Source of the DNA: Shimia aestuarii
Lineage (GTDB): Bacteria; Pseudomonadota; Alphaproteobacteria; Rhodobacterales; Rhodobacteraceae
Length of the DNA: 62,293 bases
Direction of reading: 5' to 3'
NCBI RefSeq assembly: GCF_022814865.1
Contig: NZ_JAKVRD010000023.1
Span: 1 to 62,293 of the forward strand
Positions 35,486 to 45,419 of this stretch are shown piece after piece. The notes below the pieces were generated by a model. The model was given only the letters and a program-made list of their open reading frames with translations, was not told where the DNA came from and searched no databases. A program made the translations under genes and the position numbers. Position 1 is the stretch's first letter; the number at the start of each line of letters is the position of its first letter.

Positions 35486-36724
35486 TTAGCGCCTCGGAGG
35501 GGGAAAACCGCTCCGTTCCGGGCAGAGTTTCGCCCGCCAGCCTGCCCCGTGACCGGCTAGGGGTGCGGCGACAAGCGTCCCCGCGCGCCAGACCGAAGGC
35601 GATGCGATAAGGCTCTGGCGTGGCAAACCGGCCGCGCGCCAATCCTCGACCTCGGCCAGCCCCGCCTCTCCCAACGCGCGCAAGACCTCGCCGCCCTGCC
35701 ACGGCCCCTCGACATGCCAACGCCCGTCCCAGAGCGGCCCCGCGCTCTCGTTTTCCATCACCGCCCGAGGCTCGCGCGCAATACGCAAGCGCCCGCCCTC
35801 AACCGTAAGAACACACCCCGCCAAGGTGCCGCCCTGCCCCGCGCTGATCTCCTCCAAAAGCCGCTGCACCGGCGCGCGCCGCGGGGCATAGTCGCCGCCG
35901 CTGACCCATTGAATCCCTGCCACGAGAAGCCGCCGCCGGATTTCCTCCGGCACCGTTCCAAACGCCGCCAGATCGACACGCAAATCCCCCGCCTCGATCT
36001 GCACCGCGTCCTTGGCCACCTGCGCCACCTGCCAGTCAAGTGCCGCGCGCACGTCGGCCATGTTCTCGCTCACCGTGGCAAGCGCTTCCGCATCGACCCC
36101 GATCTCGGCCAGTTCGCCAAGCGCGCGCCGTGTCTTCACTCGGTCAAACCGCGTGTCGTCATTCGACGGGTCTTCGATCCAATCGACGCCCCGCGCCTTT
36201 AGCATCTCGCGCAGATCCCCGCGTCGCTGTCCAAGAAGTGGTCGCCCAAACGCCTGTCTCTCGCGTTCGAACCGTGCCGCCATCGCCGTAAGCCCATCAA
36301 CCCCGGCCCGGCGCGCAAGCCGCATCAACACCGTTTCCGCCTGATCGTCCATCGTATGCCCAAGGAGCACGCAATCGAGCCCTTCGCGCCGCGCCCACTC
36401 CGCAAGCAAACGATACCGCGCCGCGCGCGCCTCCGCCTGCACGTTTCCCGACCCATCCCAGCCACGCCAGGCCAGAACCTCATGCGCCACACCGAGCCCC
36501 GCGCAGGTCTGTGCAACCGCCGTGGCCTCCGCTGCCGCCTCTGCACGCAACCCATGATCGACCGTCGCCGCGACGAGGCGCACGCCCGCCGCCGCAGCCC
36601 AATCTGTCGCGAAAATCAATAGCGCCGTGGAATCGCTGCCGCCCGAAACGGCAACGCCCACGGCGCGCAAATCCTGTCCGTTGAAAAAGTCGTTCAATGC
36701 CGCGCCGGGCGTGCTCAATTGCAC
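35486..36724 (-). CDS. tilS: tRNA(Ile)-lysidine synthetase
   Basis: Converts C34 of the CAU-anticodon tRNA-Ile to lysidine. 412 residues; PP-loop SGGSDS at 27-32 and VDHGLRAEA and HTMDDQAETVLMRLARRAG downstream, then the long C-terminal region. The GTG at 36724 overlaps the end of cpoB by 10 bases. tilS followed by ftsH is a common order. Full length for the family. Confidence 0.92.
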   Translation of the reverse strand: MQLSTPGAALNDFFNGQDLRAVGVAVSGGSDSTALLIFATDWAAAAGVRLVAATVDHGLRAEAAAEATAVAQTCAGLGVAHEVLAWRGWDGSGNVQAEARAARYRLLAEWARREGLDCVLLGHTMDDQAETVLMRLARRAGVDGLTAMAARFERERQAFGRPLLGQRRGDLREMLKARGVDWIEDPSNDDTRFDRVKTRRALGELAEIGVDAEALATVSENMADVRAALDWQVAQVAKDAVQIEAGDLRVDLAAFGTVPEEIRRRLLVAGIQWVSGGDYAPRRAPVQRLLEEISAGQGGTLAGCVLTVEGGRLRIAREPRAVMENESAGPLWDGRWHVEGPWQGGEVLRALGEAGLAEVEDWRAAGLPRQSLIASPSVWRAGTLVAAPLAGHGAGWRAKLCPERSGFPPPRR

Positions 36725-37545
36725 CCCAGCGACTGCATTTCCGCTTGCGCCGGACCGATCATCGCCGATCCCGGATGCCGCGTCTCGACCTCGCCAAGCG
36801 TGACGCAGGCCTCGCTCACCTTGTCGAGCAACCCGAGCGCGCGCCCAAGGTTATACAGGGCTTCATCCGCCACATCGCTCTGCGGGTATTGCGAATAGCT
36901 GTCGAGATAGGCCCGCGCCGCCGGGGTAAGCCGCTCCATCGCCTCGAGCGCCTGCCCTCGGCGCAGATACGCCTCGGCCTCAAGCGGGCTTCCGGGATAG
37001 GTCTCGAGGAAGGCCTCGAACTGATCCGCCGCGCTTTGAGCATCGCCGCCTTCGAGCGCCGCACTGGCGCGTTCGAAATCGGCACGCTCACCAACAGCAA
37101 GCTGTGTCGAGGTCTCCATGCTCCCGTCCGAAAGCGACGGAACAGTCGGCGCAGGAGAGGTCTCCACGTCGCCGCCAAGCGTCGTCGTCTCGCCAAGGTC
37201 GCTCACGTCGCCCCCTTCAAGCTCGACAAGCCGGAACTCAAGATCGCCAATGCGGTTGGTGCCGTCCTGCACCACGCTGTCGATCCGCTGCTCAAGCCGC
37301 TCGGTGCGCCCGGTGAGGCGCTGCACTTCGGCCTCGATCGCATCGATACGTTGCAAGGTGGTGCCGCTGGTGTTGACGCCCGTGGGCGATCCGGTCGTGG
37401 ACAATTCCCGCTTGAGGCTCTGGATCTCAACATAAAGAACCGAAAGCTGCTGGCGGATATCGGCCAGCGTTTCGCTGTCCTGGGCAAGGGCCGCACGCGG
37501 CCCCACCCCGATCATCGCCACGAGACAAATCGCAATCAGGCGCAT
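36715..37545 (-). CDS. cpoB: Cell division coordinator CpoB (YbgF)
   Basis: Periplasmic partner of the Tol-Pal system that couples cell-wall synthesis with outer-membrane constriction. 276 residues with a signal peptide (to AALAQD), a coiled-coil region (about 30-100; repeats like QLSVLYVEIQSLKREL) and C-terminal TPR repeats (about 150-260). Position after pal is diagnostic. It overlaps tilS by 10 bases. Confidence 0.9.
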   Translation of the reverse strand: MRLIAICLVAMIGVGPRAALAQDSETLADIRQQLSVLYVEIQSLKRELSTTGSPTGVNTSGTTLQRIDAIEAEVQRLTGRTERLEQRIDSVVQDGTNRIGDLEFRLVELEGGDVSDLGETTTLGGDVETSPAPTVPSLSDGSMETSTQLAVGERADFERASAALEGGDAQSAADQFEAFLETYPGSPLEAEAYLRRGQALEAMERLTPAARAYLDSYSQYPQSDVADEALYNLGRALGLLDKVSEACVTLGEVETRHPGSAMIGPAQAEMQSLGCN

Positions 37546-37558
37546 AGCCGTCCCCTGC

Positions 37559-38071
37559 TCAGAAGTTCACATCAGCCTTGAGAACCGTCACAGCGCGGCG
37601 GTTCTGCGCATAGCACGCCTCTGCCGAGCAAACCTCGATCGGGCGTTCCTTGCCATAGCTGACCGTGCTCAGACGCGACCCTGCGACACCGCGCGACACA
37701 AGGAATTCCTTGACCGAGCTGGCCCGGCGCGCGCCAAGCGCGAGGTTGTATTCCCGCGTGCCCTGCTCATCCGCATGGCCCTCGATCACCGCGTTGTAAT
37801 CGGTGTTCTCCATAAGCCAATTGGCCTGCGCCAGAAGCGTCAGGCGGCCTTCCTCGGAAAGCGTCGACTGATCGACGACGAAAAGAACCCGGTCGCCAAT
37901 GCGCTCACGGAAATGCGCCACGGAGGTGGGGTCGTCCACACTGCCATCTTCGAATTGGCCGCTGCCCGGTCCGCCGGCCGATCCGCCGCCAAGCCCGAAA
38001 GCGCCCGAATTGCTACAGCCTGCCAGCGCCAGCGCCGCGACCAGAAAACCGATCTTCGTTATCGCGTTCAT
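37559..38071 (-). CDS. pal: Peptidoglycan-associated lipoprotein Pal
   Basis: Outer-membrane lipoprotein that tethers the outer membrane to peptidoglycan. 170 residues; signal peptide with lipobox LALAGC, a Gly/Ser-rich linker, and an OmpA domain with VIEGHADEQGTREYNLALGARRA (in parts VIEGHADEQGTREYN and LALGARRA) and YGKERPIEVC. Start at 38071; the upstream in-frame extension is not a signal peptide. 90 bases downstream of tolB. Confidence 0.93.
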   Translation of the reverse strand: MNAITKIGFLVAALALAGCSNSGAFGLGGGSAGGPGSGQFEDGSVDDPTSVAHFRERIGDRVLFVVDQSTLSEEGRLTLLAQANWLMENTDYNAVIEGHADEQGTREYNLALGARRASSVKEFLVSRGVAGSRLSTVSYGKERPIEVCSAEACYAQNRRAVTVLKADVNF

Positions 38072-38160
38072 GTTATGCCTCGTTTCCTCAATGCCCGTTC
38101 CAAAACGTTTCTTTAGGGCCTGTTCTATCACATGCTGCGCCTGTTGAAAACGCGCGCAGC

Positions 38161-39480
38161 TTATTCCTGAAGGGGCGACCAAGCCGGGTCCGACCCGCCG
38201 CCACTGATCTTGACCTTACGCAGGTTGCGCCCCGATACATCGACCGAGTAAAGCGCCGACGCGCCGCTTGCCCCTTGGGTTTCGCGGGTGAACATGATGA
38301 CCCGCCCATTCGGCGCCCACGTCGGCCCCTCGTCAAGGAACGACGCCGTGAGCAGACGCTCTTCGCTGCCATCCGTGCGCATCACACCGATATGGAACCG
38401 GCCCTTGTTCTGCTTGGTAAACGCGATGAGATCGCCGCGCGGACTCCAGACCGGGGTGCCATAGCGACCCTGCCCAAAGCTGATCCGCTTCGGCTCTCCG
38501 CCGCCCACTGGCATTACATAAAGCTGTTGCGTGCCCGAACGGTCGCTCTCAAAGACGATCTGACTGCCATCGGGGCTAAAGCTCGGCGCGGTGTCGATCG
38601 CGGGCGACGAAGTCAGGCGCTGCGGCCGTCCGCCCGTAAGCCCCATACGATAGATATCCGTATTGCCATCCCGCGTGATCGACAGAAGCAGGCTCTTGCC
38701 ATCGGGCGCAAAGCGCGGCGCAAAGGACATGGTGCCCGCCTCACTATTCAGCACCCGGCGCTGCACGCTGCCCACATCGAGGATATAGACCTGCGGAAAC
38801 CCCGTCTCATAGCTCGTATAAAGCACCTTGTCGCCGGTGGGCGAGAACCGCGGTGCGAGCACGATCGAGCTTGAATCCGTCAGATACTGAAGGTTCGCCC
38901 CGTCATAATCCATGATCGCGAGGCGCTTCTTGCGGTCATCCTTGGGGCCGGTCTCACTCACGAAGACCACACGGCTGTCGAAATAGCCGCCCTCGCCGGT
39001 GATCCGGCTATAGACCGCATCGGCCACCTTATGCGCCATCCGCCGCCAGCCATCGACCGTGCCTTTGAACCGCAACCCATTGCCAAGCTCTTGGCCCGCA
39101 AAGACGTCATAGACTCGGAACTTGACCTCAAGGTTGCTTCCCGACACCGACACCGCCCCGGTGATGAGCGCCTGCGCGTTGATCGCTTTCCAATCGGCGA
39201 ACTGCACCGGAGAGGAAAAATTGCTGATCTTGGCGATATGCGCCTTCTCGGGAATCTCCCGGAAAAGCCCGGTTCCCGAAAGATCCGACGCGATCACATC
39301 GGCAAGTTGCGCGGCATAGCCATTCGCCGCGCTGTTCTCGGCCACGAAATCGGGCACGGCATAGGGTAAGGGCTCGACCACACCATCGGTGATCTCGATC
39401 CGAAGCGGACCGCCTTGGGCCATCGCCATTTGCCCCAGAACCGTCAGTCCCATCAGAAGAGCTGCTAGAAGTCGCATCAT
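38161..39480 (-). CDS. tolB: Tol-Pal system beta-propeller protein TolB
   Basis: Periplasmic beta-propeller that binds Pal and TolA. 439 residues with signal peptide ([11 protein letters not shown] to AMAQ), N-terminal TolB_N domain and about six PD40 repeats (for example [17 protein letters not shown] and [19 protein letters not shown]). Its start overlaps the tolA stop by ATGA, indicating coupled translation. Confidence 0.95.
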   Translation of the reverse strand: MMRLLAALLMGLTVLGQMAMAQGGPLRIEITDGVVEPLPYAVPDFVAENSAANGYAAQLADVIASDLSGTGLFREIPEKAHIAKISNFSSPVQFADWKAINAQALITGAVSVSGSNLEVKFRVYDVFAGQELGNGLRFKGTVDGWRRMAHKVADAVYSRITGEGGYFDSRVVFVSETGPKDDRKKRLAIMDYDGANLQYLTDSSSIVLAPRFSPTGDKVLYTSYETGFPQVYILDVGSVQRRVLNSEAGTMSFAPRFAPDGKSLLLSITRDGNTDIYRMGLTGGRPQRLTSSPAIDTAPSFSPDGSQIVFESDRSGTQQLYVMPVGGGEPKRISFGQGRYGTPVWSPRGDLIAFTKQNKGRFHIGVMRTDGSEERLLTASFLDEGPTWAPNGRVIMFTRETQGASGASALYSVDVSGRNLRKVKISGGGSDPAWSPLQE

Positions 39481-40559
39481 TTCAGCCTCATTTTCTCCGG
39501 ATTAAACGTGATTTCGATCTCACGCCAATGCTCATACTTGTCGATCGGCAATTTATAGCCACCCTTCTGGCAACGCAGGATCGCGCGCCGAGCCGCCTCG
39601 AAGGCCACTTTCGTCGCCTGATCGTCGCCGCCTTCCGCCCGCAAGAGAGAGATCGCCCCATCGACCTTGCCCTCGCGCGTCATGTTCATCGCCACCGTGA
39701 CCGTGACATTCGCCGCCTGGCTGCCCACGTCCACGACCCAGCAGTTCTGCACCGAGATCCGTAGCGCGTCCTTCTCGCCCCGTGTCAGTGGCGGACCGCT
39801 CGGCGCGGCAGGGGTCTCGGCCTGCTCCTGCGCCCCGGCCTCGGCCAACGCCGCCGCGATGGCATCGTCGGCATCGTCCTTCGGCTCCGGCGCGCTCTCG
39901 GCCTCCGCTGCACGACGCGGGCGCAGCTGCGGACGCACCGAGCTTTTCGGCGCAAGCTCCTTGGCCTCGGTGACGATCTCCGTGCTTGCCGCTTCCGGCG
40001 CGGTCGCCTCTTCCGGCTCCTGCGGCGCGGCGTCGGGGCTTTCCTCCGGCGTCACCGCCTCGCGCACCGTGTCGTCGATCTTCACATCCGGCTCCGGCGG
40101 CGCAACCGGCTCGGGCGCGACGCGCGGTGCGGGCTGAACCGTCTCCGGCTCTGCCTCCTGCGGCTGCAACGCAGCAATGTCCTCGCTCGGCGGTGTCATG
40201 TCCGGCACCTCATCGATCAGTTCCGCCGGCGCAGGCACCTCCACGGCGCTCAGGTCCGGCGCATCCTCGGTCTCTGCCGCCTCGGCGCTTTCCGGGCGGT
40301 TCTGATCCGGCGCTTCATCCGGCTCTGCCCCGCGAAACGGCTCCGCCTCCGAAAGCTCTGGCGCCACCGGCACTTCCACATCCGTCTCCGGCTGCGGAAC
40401 CTGGTCCGGCGCGCTCAACGCGGCGAACTCCGCCTCGGTAATGACCGCGACGCCCGCGACCTCGAACGGCTCCGGCGTGCTCTGAAACACAGAGCCCAGA
40501 AGCGCCCAGCCGATCAGACCCACATGGGCCGCGCCAGAGATATAATGCCCGATATGCAC
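39477..40559 (-). CDS. tolA: TolA-like envelope protein with acidic Pro/Glu linker
   Basis: Inner-membrane anchored protein of 360 residues bridging to TolB/Pal. A membrane helix lies at about 8-25 and a TolA/TonB C-terminal domain at about 275-355 ([20 protein letters not shown] onward). The middle (about 40-220) is very rich in Glu, Pro and Ala, with many EP repeats, rather than the Ala/Lys helix of E. coli TolA. Position between tolR and tolB identifies it. Start ATG at 40559; the stop overlaps tolB by 4 bases. Confidence 0.87.
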   Translation of the reverse strand: MHIGHYISGAAHVGLIGWALLGSVFQSTPEPFEVAGVAVITEAEFAALSAPDQVPQPETDVEVPVAPELSEAEPFRGAEPDEAPDQNRPESAEAAETEDAPDLSAVEVPAPAELIDEVPDMTPPSEDIAALQPQEAEPETVQPAPRVAPEPVAPPEPDVKIDDTVREAVTPEESPDAAPQEPEEATAPEAASTEIVTEAKELAPKSSVRPQLRPRRAAEAESAPEPKDDADDAIAAALAEAGAQEQAETPAAPSGPPLTRGEKDALRISVQNCWVVDVGSQAANVTVTVAMNMTREGKVDGAISLLRAEGGDDQATKVAFEAARRAILRCQKGGYKLPIDKYEHWREIEITFNPEKMRLK

Positions 40560-40567
40560 CGCGCGCC

Positions 40568-41038
40568 TCAGTTGTCACCCATGTCGGGGCCACCGATATC
40601 CGTCACCAGCCCGATATCCGAGAACCCCGCCGCGTTCAGCGCGCCCATGACCTGCACCACCATTTCATACGGCAGCGCCCCATCGGCCCGCAGATAAATC
40701 CGCTGCGAAGCGCGCTCGACCGCCACCGCGCGCAGCTTGTTCACAAGCTCCTCCGGTGCGACCGGCGAATTCATGATCGCAAGCGTCCCATCCGCCGCGA
40801 TCGTAATTGCAAGTGGCTCTTCCTGCTCGCCCGGTAAGGGGTTCGCCGCCGTCTTCGGCAGTTCCACCGGAACGCCCACCGTCAGAAGCGGCGCCGCCAC
40901 CATGAAAATGATAAGCAGAACGAGCATCACGTCGACAAAAGGCGTCACGTTGATCTCGGCCATCGGCTGACTGCGCCGCCGCGTTCTGCGCCGCCGCTTG
41001 CCGCCGCCCTCGGCCCCTTTCATGACCCCGGCACCCAT
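40568..41038 (-). CDS. tolR: Tol-Pal protein TolR
   Basis: ExbD/TolR-family inner-membrane protein that with TolQ forms the proton-driven motor. 156 residues: an Arg-rich N-terminus, one membrane helix containing MAEINVTPFVDVMLVLLIIF, and a periplasmic domain with LRADGALPYEMVVQVMGALN. The ATG at 41038 abuts the tolQ stop; ATG 41023 is possible. Confidence 0.92.
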   Translation of the reverse strand: MGAGVMKGAEGGGKRRRRTRRRSQPMAEINVTPFVDVMLVLLIIFMVAAPLLTVGVPVELPKTAANPLPGEQEEPLAITIAADGTLAIMNSPVAPEELVNKLRAVAVERASQRIYLRADGALPYEMVVQVMGALNAAGFSDIGLVTDIGGPDMGDN

Positions 41039-41039
41039 A

Positions 41040-41714
41040 TCAGGAATCCAGCTGTCGGCTAAGAATGGTGGCGAACTCATCGGCAAAGGCCTCATAGCCC
41101 GCGATGATCCGGTCGCTATCCGCACTCAACTTGTTATAGAAGATCACCGCCGGAATGGCCGCCAAAAGGCCAAGCCCCGTCGCCAAAAGCGCCTCGGCAA
41201 TCCCCGGCGCGACAACGGCTAGGTTCGTGTTCTGCTGCGCCGCGATCTCGATAAAGGCATTCATGATGCCCCAGACCGTCCCGAACAGCCCGACAAACGG
41301 CGCGGTCGAGCCGACCGTGGCAAGGATCGGCAAGCCCTTCTGCAAGACTTCCGCCTCTTTCACGATGGCGACATCCATGCTCCGGTCGATCCGGCTCGTG
41401 GCGTTTGCGATAAGCCCCCCGTCCTGTCGGTGGCTCCGGTGCCATTCCGTCATCCCGGCGGCAAAGATACGCTGCGACCGCCCCGAAGGCGTCGGGCCGA
41501 TCTCTTCATAAAGCTGATCGAGCGGTTCCCCGGACCAGAACGCCCGGTCAAACCGCGCCGCCTCGCGTCGCGCATTGCGGAAAAGAATATGTTTCTGGAT
41601 GATCACTGACCACGACCAGAACGATGCCACCACGAGGAGCATCATCACCAGTTTCACGGTCAGGGTTGCGCGCGCGAAAAGCGCCCACATCGAAAAATCG
41701 ACTGCTGCTTCCAT
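41040..41714 (-). CDS. tolQ: Tol-Pal protein TolQ
   Basis: MotA/TolQ/ExbB-family channel protein, 224 residues and three membrane helices (about 15-35, 130-155, 165-190). The conserved run is APFVGLFGTVWGIMNAF, and GIAEALLATGLGLLAAIPAV follows. First gene of the compact tol set; a 113-base gap with A/T patches separates it from ybgC and may hold its own promoter. Confidence 0.95.
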   Translation of the reverse strand: MEAAVDFSMWALFARATLTVKLVMMLLVVASFWSWSVIIQKHILFRNARREAARFDRAFWSGEPLDQLYEEIGPTPSGRSQRIFAAGMTEWHRSHRQDGGLIANATSRIDRSMDVAIVKEAEVLQKGLPILATVGSTAPFVGLFGTVWGIMNAFIEIAAQQNTNLAVVAPGIAEALLATGLGLLAAIPAVIFYNKLSADSDRIIAGYEAFADEFATILSRQLDS

Positions 41715-41827
41715 ATGCCTGCTCTGCCTTTGGGCCGTCTTGTTGCGGCCATCTGTTTGGCAGGAATCTACAGGAAAGACACGGGGAAAGCCATCAAATA
41801 GGCGTCATTGGCGCGTTATGGCCCGCT

Positions 41828-42214
41828 TCAATGCACCATCTGGCGGATATTCGCCGGAAGTCGCACCGGTTGACCGGCTTCGTTCATACACACAACGGTC
41901 ACCATCGCGTGAAACAGCACTTCCTCACCCCGTTTGACCCGTTGTTCCATGACGAGCCGCGCCGCTGTGACGCTCGCCACCTCGGTTTCCACGATCAATT
42001 CATCGTCAAGTTTAGCCGAGCCAAGATAATCCGCCTCGACCCGGCGCACGGCGAAAACGATTCCCTCCGCTTTCATCTTGAGTTGATCCATACCGATCTC
42101 GCGCACCCATTCGCTGCGCCCGCGCTCGATGAACTTGAGGTAGTTGGCGTAATAGACGATCCCGGCCATGTCGGTGTCTTCGTAATAGATGCGAATGGGC
42201 AGGGTGTATGTCAC
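41828..42214 (-). CDS. ybgC: Tol-Pal-linked acyl-CoA thioesterase YbgC
   Basis: Hotdog thioesterase of 128 residues. The active site is YYEDTDMAGIVYYANYLKF (10-28), with Asp15 the family base. ybgC is the classical first gene of tol-pal clusters; its role is hydrolysis of short-chain or phospholipid-derived acyl-CoAs near the membrane. Confidence 0.92.
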   Translation of the reverse strand: MTYTLPIRIYYEDTDMAGIVYYANYLKFIERGRSEWVREIGMDQLKMKAEGIVFAVRRVEADYLGSAKLDDELIVETEVASVTAARLVMEQRVKRGEEVLFHAMVTVVCMNEAGQPVRLPANIRQMVH

Positions 42215-42287
42215 GGTCCGGATCCTCTCGGCTCAAATGCGCCGCCACCAAAGCAAGAAGCCGCGCGCCTGTCCAGTGCGCACATCC

Positions 42288-42830
42288 TCACCCCAACGGA
42301 TAGCCCGCCAACACGTCATGCACCGCGCCATCTGGATGCAGTTCAGACCCAAAAAGACAAAGCGCGGCAATCGGTGCCTCGGGGAACTGCCAATCGCCAT
42401 GCCGGACCATGAACTGGCCGAGCTTGACGGCCTCGTCCTCGCTCATGTCCCGGCGAAACCGCGCCAACGTGACATGCGGACGAAACCGCTCGCGCGACAA
42501 CTCAACCCCGACATCGCGCGCCACACGCCGCACCGTCCGGTGCAGCGCCACAAGCGCCGCGCCGCCTTCCCCCTTGGCATAAAGCACCCTCGGTCGCGCC
42601 CCACCGAAAAGTTCCAAGCCCTGCAACGCGAGGTGGATTTCCGGCAGGCGCTCGCCCTGCAACGCCTCGTGCAACTCGGCCAAAACCGCCTCCGGCTGAT
42701 CGTCAAGAAAAGCCAGCGTCAGGTGCAGGTTCTCCGTCGGCGGCTTGCGCCCAACCCGCAACTGATCCTGAAGCGACGCCACCGCCGCGCGCATCTCCTC
42801 GGGCAGATCAAGCGCGAGGAAGGCCCGCAT
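42288..42830 (-). CDS. thpR: RNA 2',3'-cyclic phosphodiesterase (2H family)
   Basis: 180-residue 2H phosphoesterase; the two catalytic motifs are HLTLAF at 36-41 and HVTLARF at 119-125. Opens 2',3'-cyclic RNA ends or ligates tRNA halves in vitro. It overlaps the upstream gene by one base, so they are translationally coupled. Confidence 0.9.
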   Translation of the reverse strand: MRAFLALDLPEEMRAAVASLQDQLRVGRKPPTENLHLTLAFLDDQPEAVLAELHEALQGERLPEIHLALQGLELFGGARPRVLYAKGEGGAALVALHRTVRRVARDVGVELSRERFRPHVTLARFRRDMSEDEAVKLGQFMVRHGDWQFPEAPIAALCLFGSELHPDGAVHDVLAGYPLG

Positions 42831-43468
42831 CAGCCCGCATCATCCTCGAGCCGTAGCCGCGCAAAAAGGCGCAGCGCGTGGCTCGGGTCATCGGCAGAGG
42901 GCGGCATCATCCGATCATAGGCGGCGGCCAGAACCGCAGCGATCTCCGGGCGCAACACCGTCGCGCCACTCTCCGGCAAAACCGCCAGCGGCGAGGTCTC
43001 GGCAAAAGCGCGCGGCCCCCAAAGAAGCATCACCTGCACGGCCTGCGCCAGCGCAATGCTCTCGGCAGGCAGCTTGGCCATCTCCCCGTCCATGCGCACA
43101 AAGACAAAGGCCGCCTTGATCGCGCCGTGGTCGTCGAACCGGAACGCCCGGTATTGCCGCGCCCCTGCCGCCTTGAGCCGCCCAAGAAGCGGCTCAAGAT
43201 CGGGGATCAGGCGATCAAGATCCGGCACCGACGCCAACTCGTCCCAATCACGCAGGAAGAAGACCATCAGGTTCACGCCAAGCTCCGGGTCGGTCTCGGC
43301 CATCTGGTGCCCAACAAGCGTCACCACCGCCTCCACCGCGCCCTTGACCGTCGCCAGCGTCGCATCCTCGACCCCGAACACGATCGGCGCGATGGGCCGC
43401 CCCCAGCGCGCAAAGGCGTAGGATCCGTCCTTTTGGCTGAACAACTCCTGAACCTGTTCCGGCGTCAT
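42830..43468 (-). CDS. Conserved hypothetical protein, Rhodobacteraceae
   Basis: Protein of 212 residues from the ATG at 43468; no signal peptide or membrane segment. It contains APIVFGVEDATLATVKGAVEAVVTLVGHQ (in parts APIVFGVEDATLATVKGA and VEAVVTLVGHQ) and LMVFFLRDWDELASVPDLDR. I do not recognise a named family. It abuts thpR by one base, which hints at a shared, possibly RNA-related task. A GTG at 43504 would extend it by 12 residues. Confidence 0.65.
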   Translation of the reverse strand: MTPEQVQELFSQKDGSYAFARWGRPIAPIVFGVEDATLATVKGAVEAVVTLVGHQMAETDPELGVNLMVFFLRDWDELASVPDLDRLIPDLEPLLGRLKAAGARQYRAFRFDDHGAIKAAFVFVRMDGEMAKLPAESIALAQAVQVMLLWGPRAFAETSPLAVLPESGATVLRPEIAAVLAAAYDRMMPPSADDPSHALRLFARLRLEDDAG

Positions 43469-43603
43469 GGCGCTCTCCTCATGCAAGCGCGCGCCTGATC
43501 CCACGGATCACCGCCCCTTGGCAAGACCTCCCGCCCCTTGGAGACGCAGCAAAGCTGCGCCCCGCAAGCGTTGGGCGTGGCTGGGGGCGCTGCCCCCAGA
43601 CCC

Positions 43604-43678
43604 CCGGAGTATTTCTCCAGAGAAGAAGACAGGACCGTTCAGCCTTTCTTCTCTGTGGCAAATACTCCCGCCGGAGGC
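43604..43678. repeat. Long imperfect palindrome (dispersed element, copy 2)
   Basis: The right arm holds the 17-mer ATACTCCCGCCGGAGGC at 43662-43678; the left arm carries an inverted relative, CCCGGAGTATTTCTCCAGAG, and AGAGAAGAA pairs with TTCTTCTCT. Together they form a possible hairpin of about 70 bases between ruvB and the conserved hypothetical. The preceding 43469-43603 is GC-rich with small palindromes (GGGGGCGCTGCCCCC at about 43584). Confidence 0.75.
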
Positions 43679-43685
43679 ATGAAAT

Positions 43686-44717
43686 CTATTTCCCGAACAG
43701 GTCGGTCTGATCCGCCCGTTTTGGTGCCTCGATGCCAAGATGCCGCCACGCCTTCTGCGCCAGCATCCGCCCGCGCGGCGTGCGCTGCACCAATCCCTGC
43801 TGCAAAAGGAACGGCTCGATCACCTCTTCGATCGCGTCCCGGCTCTCGCTGAGCGCGGCCGAGATCGTGTCGATCCCCACCGGCCCGCCGCCATAATTCT
43901 CGGCAATGAAGCGCAGATAGCGCCGGTCCGCCCCATCAAGGCCAAGCTGATCCACCCCGAGCCGCGTCAGCGCGCTATCGGCGATCTCCCGGCTCACCGT
44001 GCCATCGCCCTCGACCAGCGCGAAATCCACCACCCGCCGCAAGAGCCGTCCGGCAATCCGCGGCGTCCCGCGCGACCGCCTTGCGATCTCGCGCGCACCC
44101 TCGCCGACGGCCGGCACGTTGAGCTTCGTCGCATTGCGCGTCACGATCTCGTTCAGCTCATCCTCGGTATAAAACTGCAACCGCGTCGGAATACCGAACC
44201 GGTCCCGTAGCGGTGTCGTCAAAAGCCCGAGCCGCGTCGTCGCCCCGACAAGCGTGAAGGGCTGCAACTCGATCCGCACCGTGCGCGCCGCCGGCCCCTC
44301 GCCAATGACGAGGTCGAGTTCGAAATCCTCCATCGCCGGGTAAAGCACCTCTTCGACCGCCGGGTTGAGCCGGTGAATCTCGTCGATGAACAGAACGTCG
44401 CGCGCCTCGAGATTGGTCAGGATCGCCGCCAGATCGCCCGCTTTGGCCAGCACCGGGCCAGAGGTCATGCGGAAACTCACCCCCAGCTCGCGCGCCATGA
44501 TCTGCGCCAGCGTCGTCTTGCCAAGCCCCGGCGGCCCATGAAAGAGCGTGTGGTCCATTGCCTCGCCACGTCGCCGCGCGCTCTCGATAAAGACCTTTAG
44601 GTTCGCCCGCGCCTCGGCCTGGCCGATGAAATCGCCAAGCGCCTGTGGCCGCAGCGCGCGGTCTGCGTCTTCCGGGCGCGACTCTGGCCGCAATGTCGGG
44701 TCGGGCTGATCCATCAT
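43686..44717 (-). CDS. ruvB: Holliday junction DNA helicase RuvB
   Basis: AAA+ motor of branch migration, 343 residues. Walker A GPPGLGKT at 61-68, FIDEIHRL Walker B, and C-terminal winged helix. ruvB is last of the ruvC-ruvA-ruvB set and begins 4 bases after the ruvA stop. Confidence 0.97.
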   Translation of the reverse strand: MMDQPDPTLRPESRPEDADRALRPQALGDFIGQAEARANLKVFIESARRRGEAMDHTLFHGPPGLGKTTLAQIMARELGVSFRMTSGPVLAKAGDLAAILTNLEARDVLFIDEIHRLNPAVEEVLYPAMEDFELDLVIGEGPAARTVRIELQPFTLVGATTRLGLLTTPLRDRFGIPTRLQFYTEDELNEIVTRNATKLNVPAVGEGAREIARRSRGTPRIAGRLLRRVVDFALVEGDGTVSREIADSALTRLGVDQLGLDGADRRYLRFIAENYGGGPVGIDTISAALSESRDAIEEVIEPFLLQQGLVQRTPRGRMLAQKAWRHLGIEAPKRADQTDLFGK

Positions 44718-44720
44718 CCC

Positions 44721-45419
44721 TTATCCTTTCGGCGCAAGGAGCTTGAGCGCGGCGCGGATCAACGCCGCCGTCTCCGCCTCTGGTGCCTCTCCCGCGGCCT
44801 CGGCCACCGCCGCCGCCGCTTCGCCCGGACCATAGCCGAGGTTGCCAAGCGCTGACAGGGCTTCTGCCTGCGCCGAGGCCGATCCCCCGCCGGTTTTCTT
44901 GGCCGTTTTCTGACCCGCGCGCGCGGGTTTCCCCGCCGGCCCCTCATCGTCGATCACGCTGGCCTCCGCAGGCACCTCGCCCAGTGCCTCCGCCATCGTC
45001 CCACCAAGCGCCATCACCGCTGGCGCCTTGTCCTTCAACTCGATCACCACCCGCTGCGCCGTCTTCGGCCCGACACCCTTCGCCGCCTTGAGCGCCGTCG
45101 CATCGCCAAGCGAGATCGCCCGACTGACCCCGTCCGCCCCGAGCGCTCCGAGAATGGCAAGCGAGGCCTTCGCGCCGATCCCCTGCACGCTCATCAACAA
45201 CCGATGCCATTCCTTCTCGATCAACGTCGTGAAACCGAACAACTGCAACAGGTCTTCGCGCACGAGGAGGTCGGTGTAGACCGCCGCAACCTCGCCCTGC
45301 CCCGGCAGGGCCGCCATGGTGCGGTCGCTCACATAGACGACATAGCCAATACCGCCGACATCGATCAGCACATGATCACTCGCGCGGTATTCGATCCGTC
45401 CGGAAATCTTGCCAATCAT
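44721..45419 (-). CDS. ruvA: Holliday junction DNA helicase RuvA
   Basis: Junction-binding subunit, 232 residues: OB fold ([12 protein letters not shown] onward), helix-hairpin-helix region ([16 protein letters not shown] and [15 protein letters not shown]), a longer-than-usual linker rich in Ala/Gly/Lys (about 150-185), and the C-terminal domain III ([16 protein letters not shown]). The start overlaps the ruvC stop by ATGA at 45416-45419. Confidence 0.96.
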   Translation of the reverse strand: MIGKISGRIEYRASDHVLIDVGGIGYVVYVSDRTMAALPGQGEVAAVYTDLLVREDLLQLFGFTTLIEKEWHRLLMSVQGIGAKASLAILGALGADGVSRAISLGDATALKAAKGVGPKTAQRVVIELKDKAPAVMALGGTMAEALGEVPAEASVIDDEGPAGKPARAGQKTAKKTGGGSASAQAEALSALGNLGYGPGEAAAAVAEAAGEAPEAETAALIRAALKLLAPKG

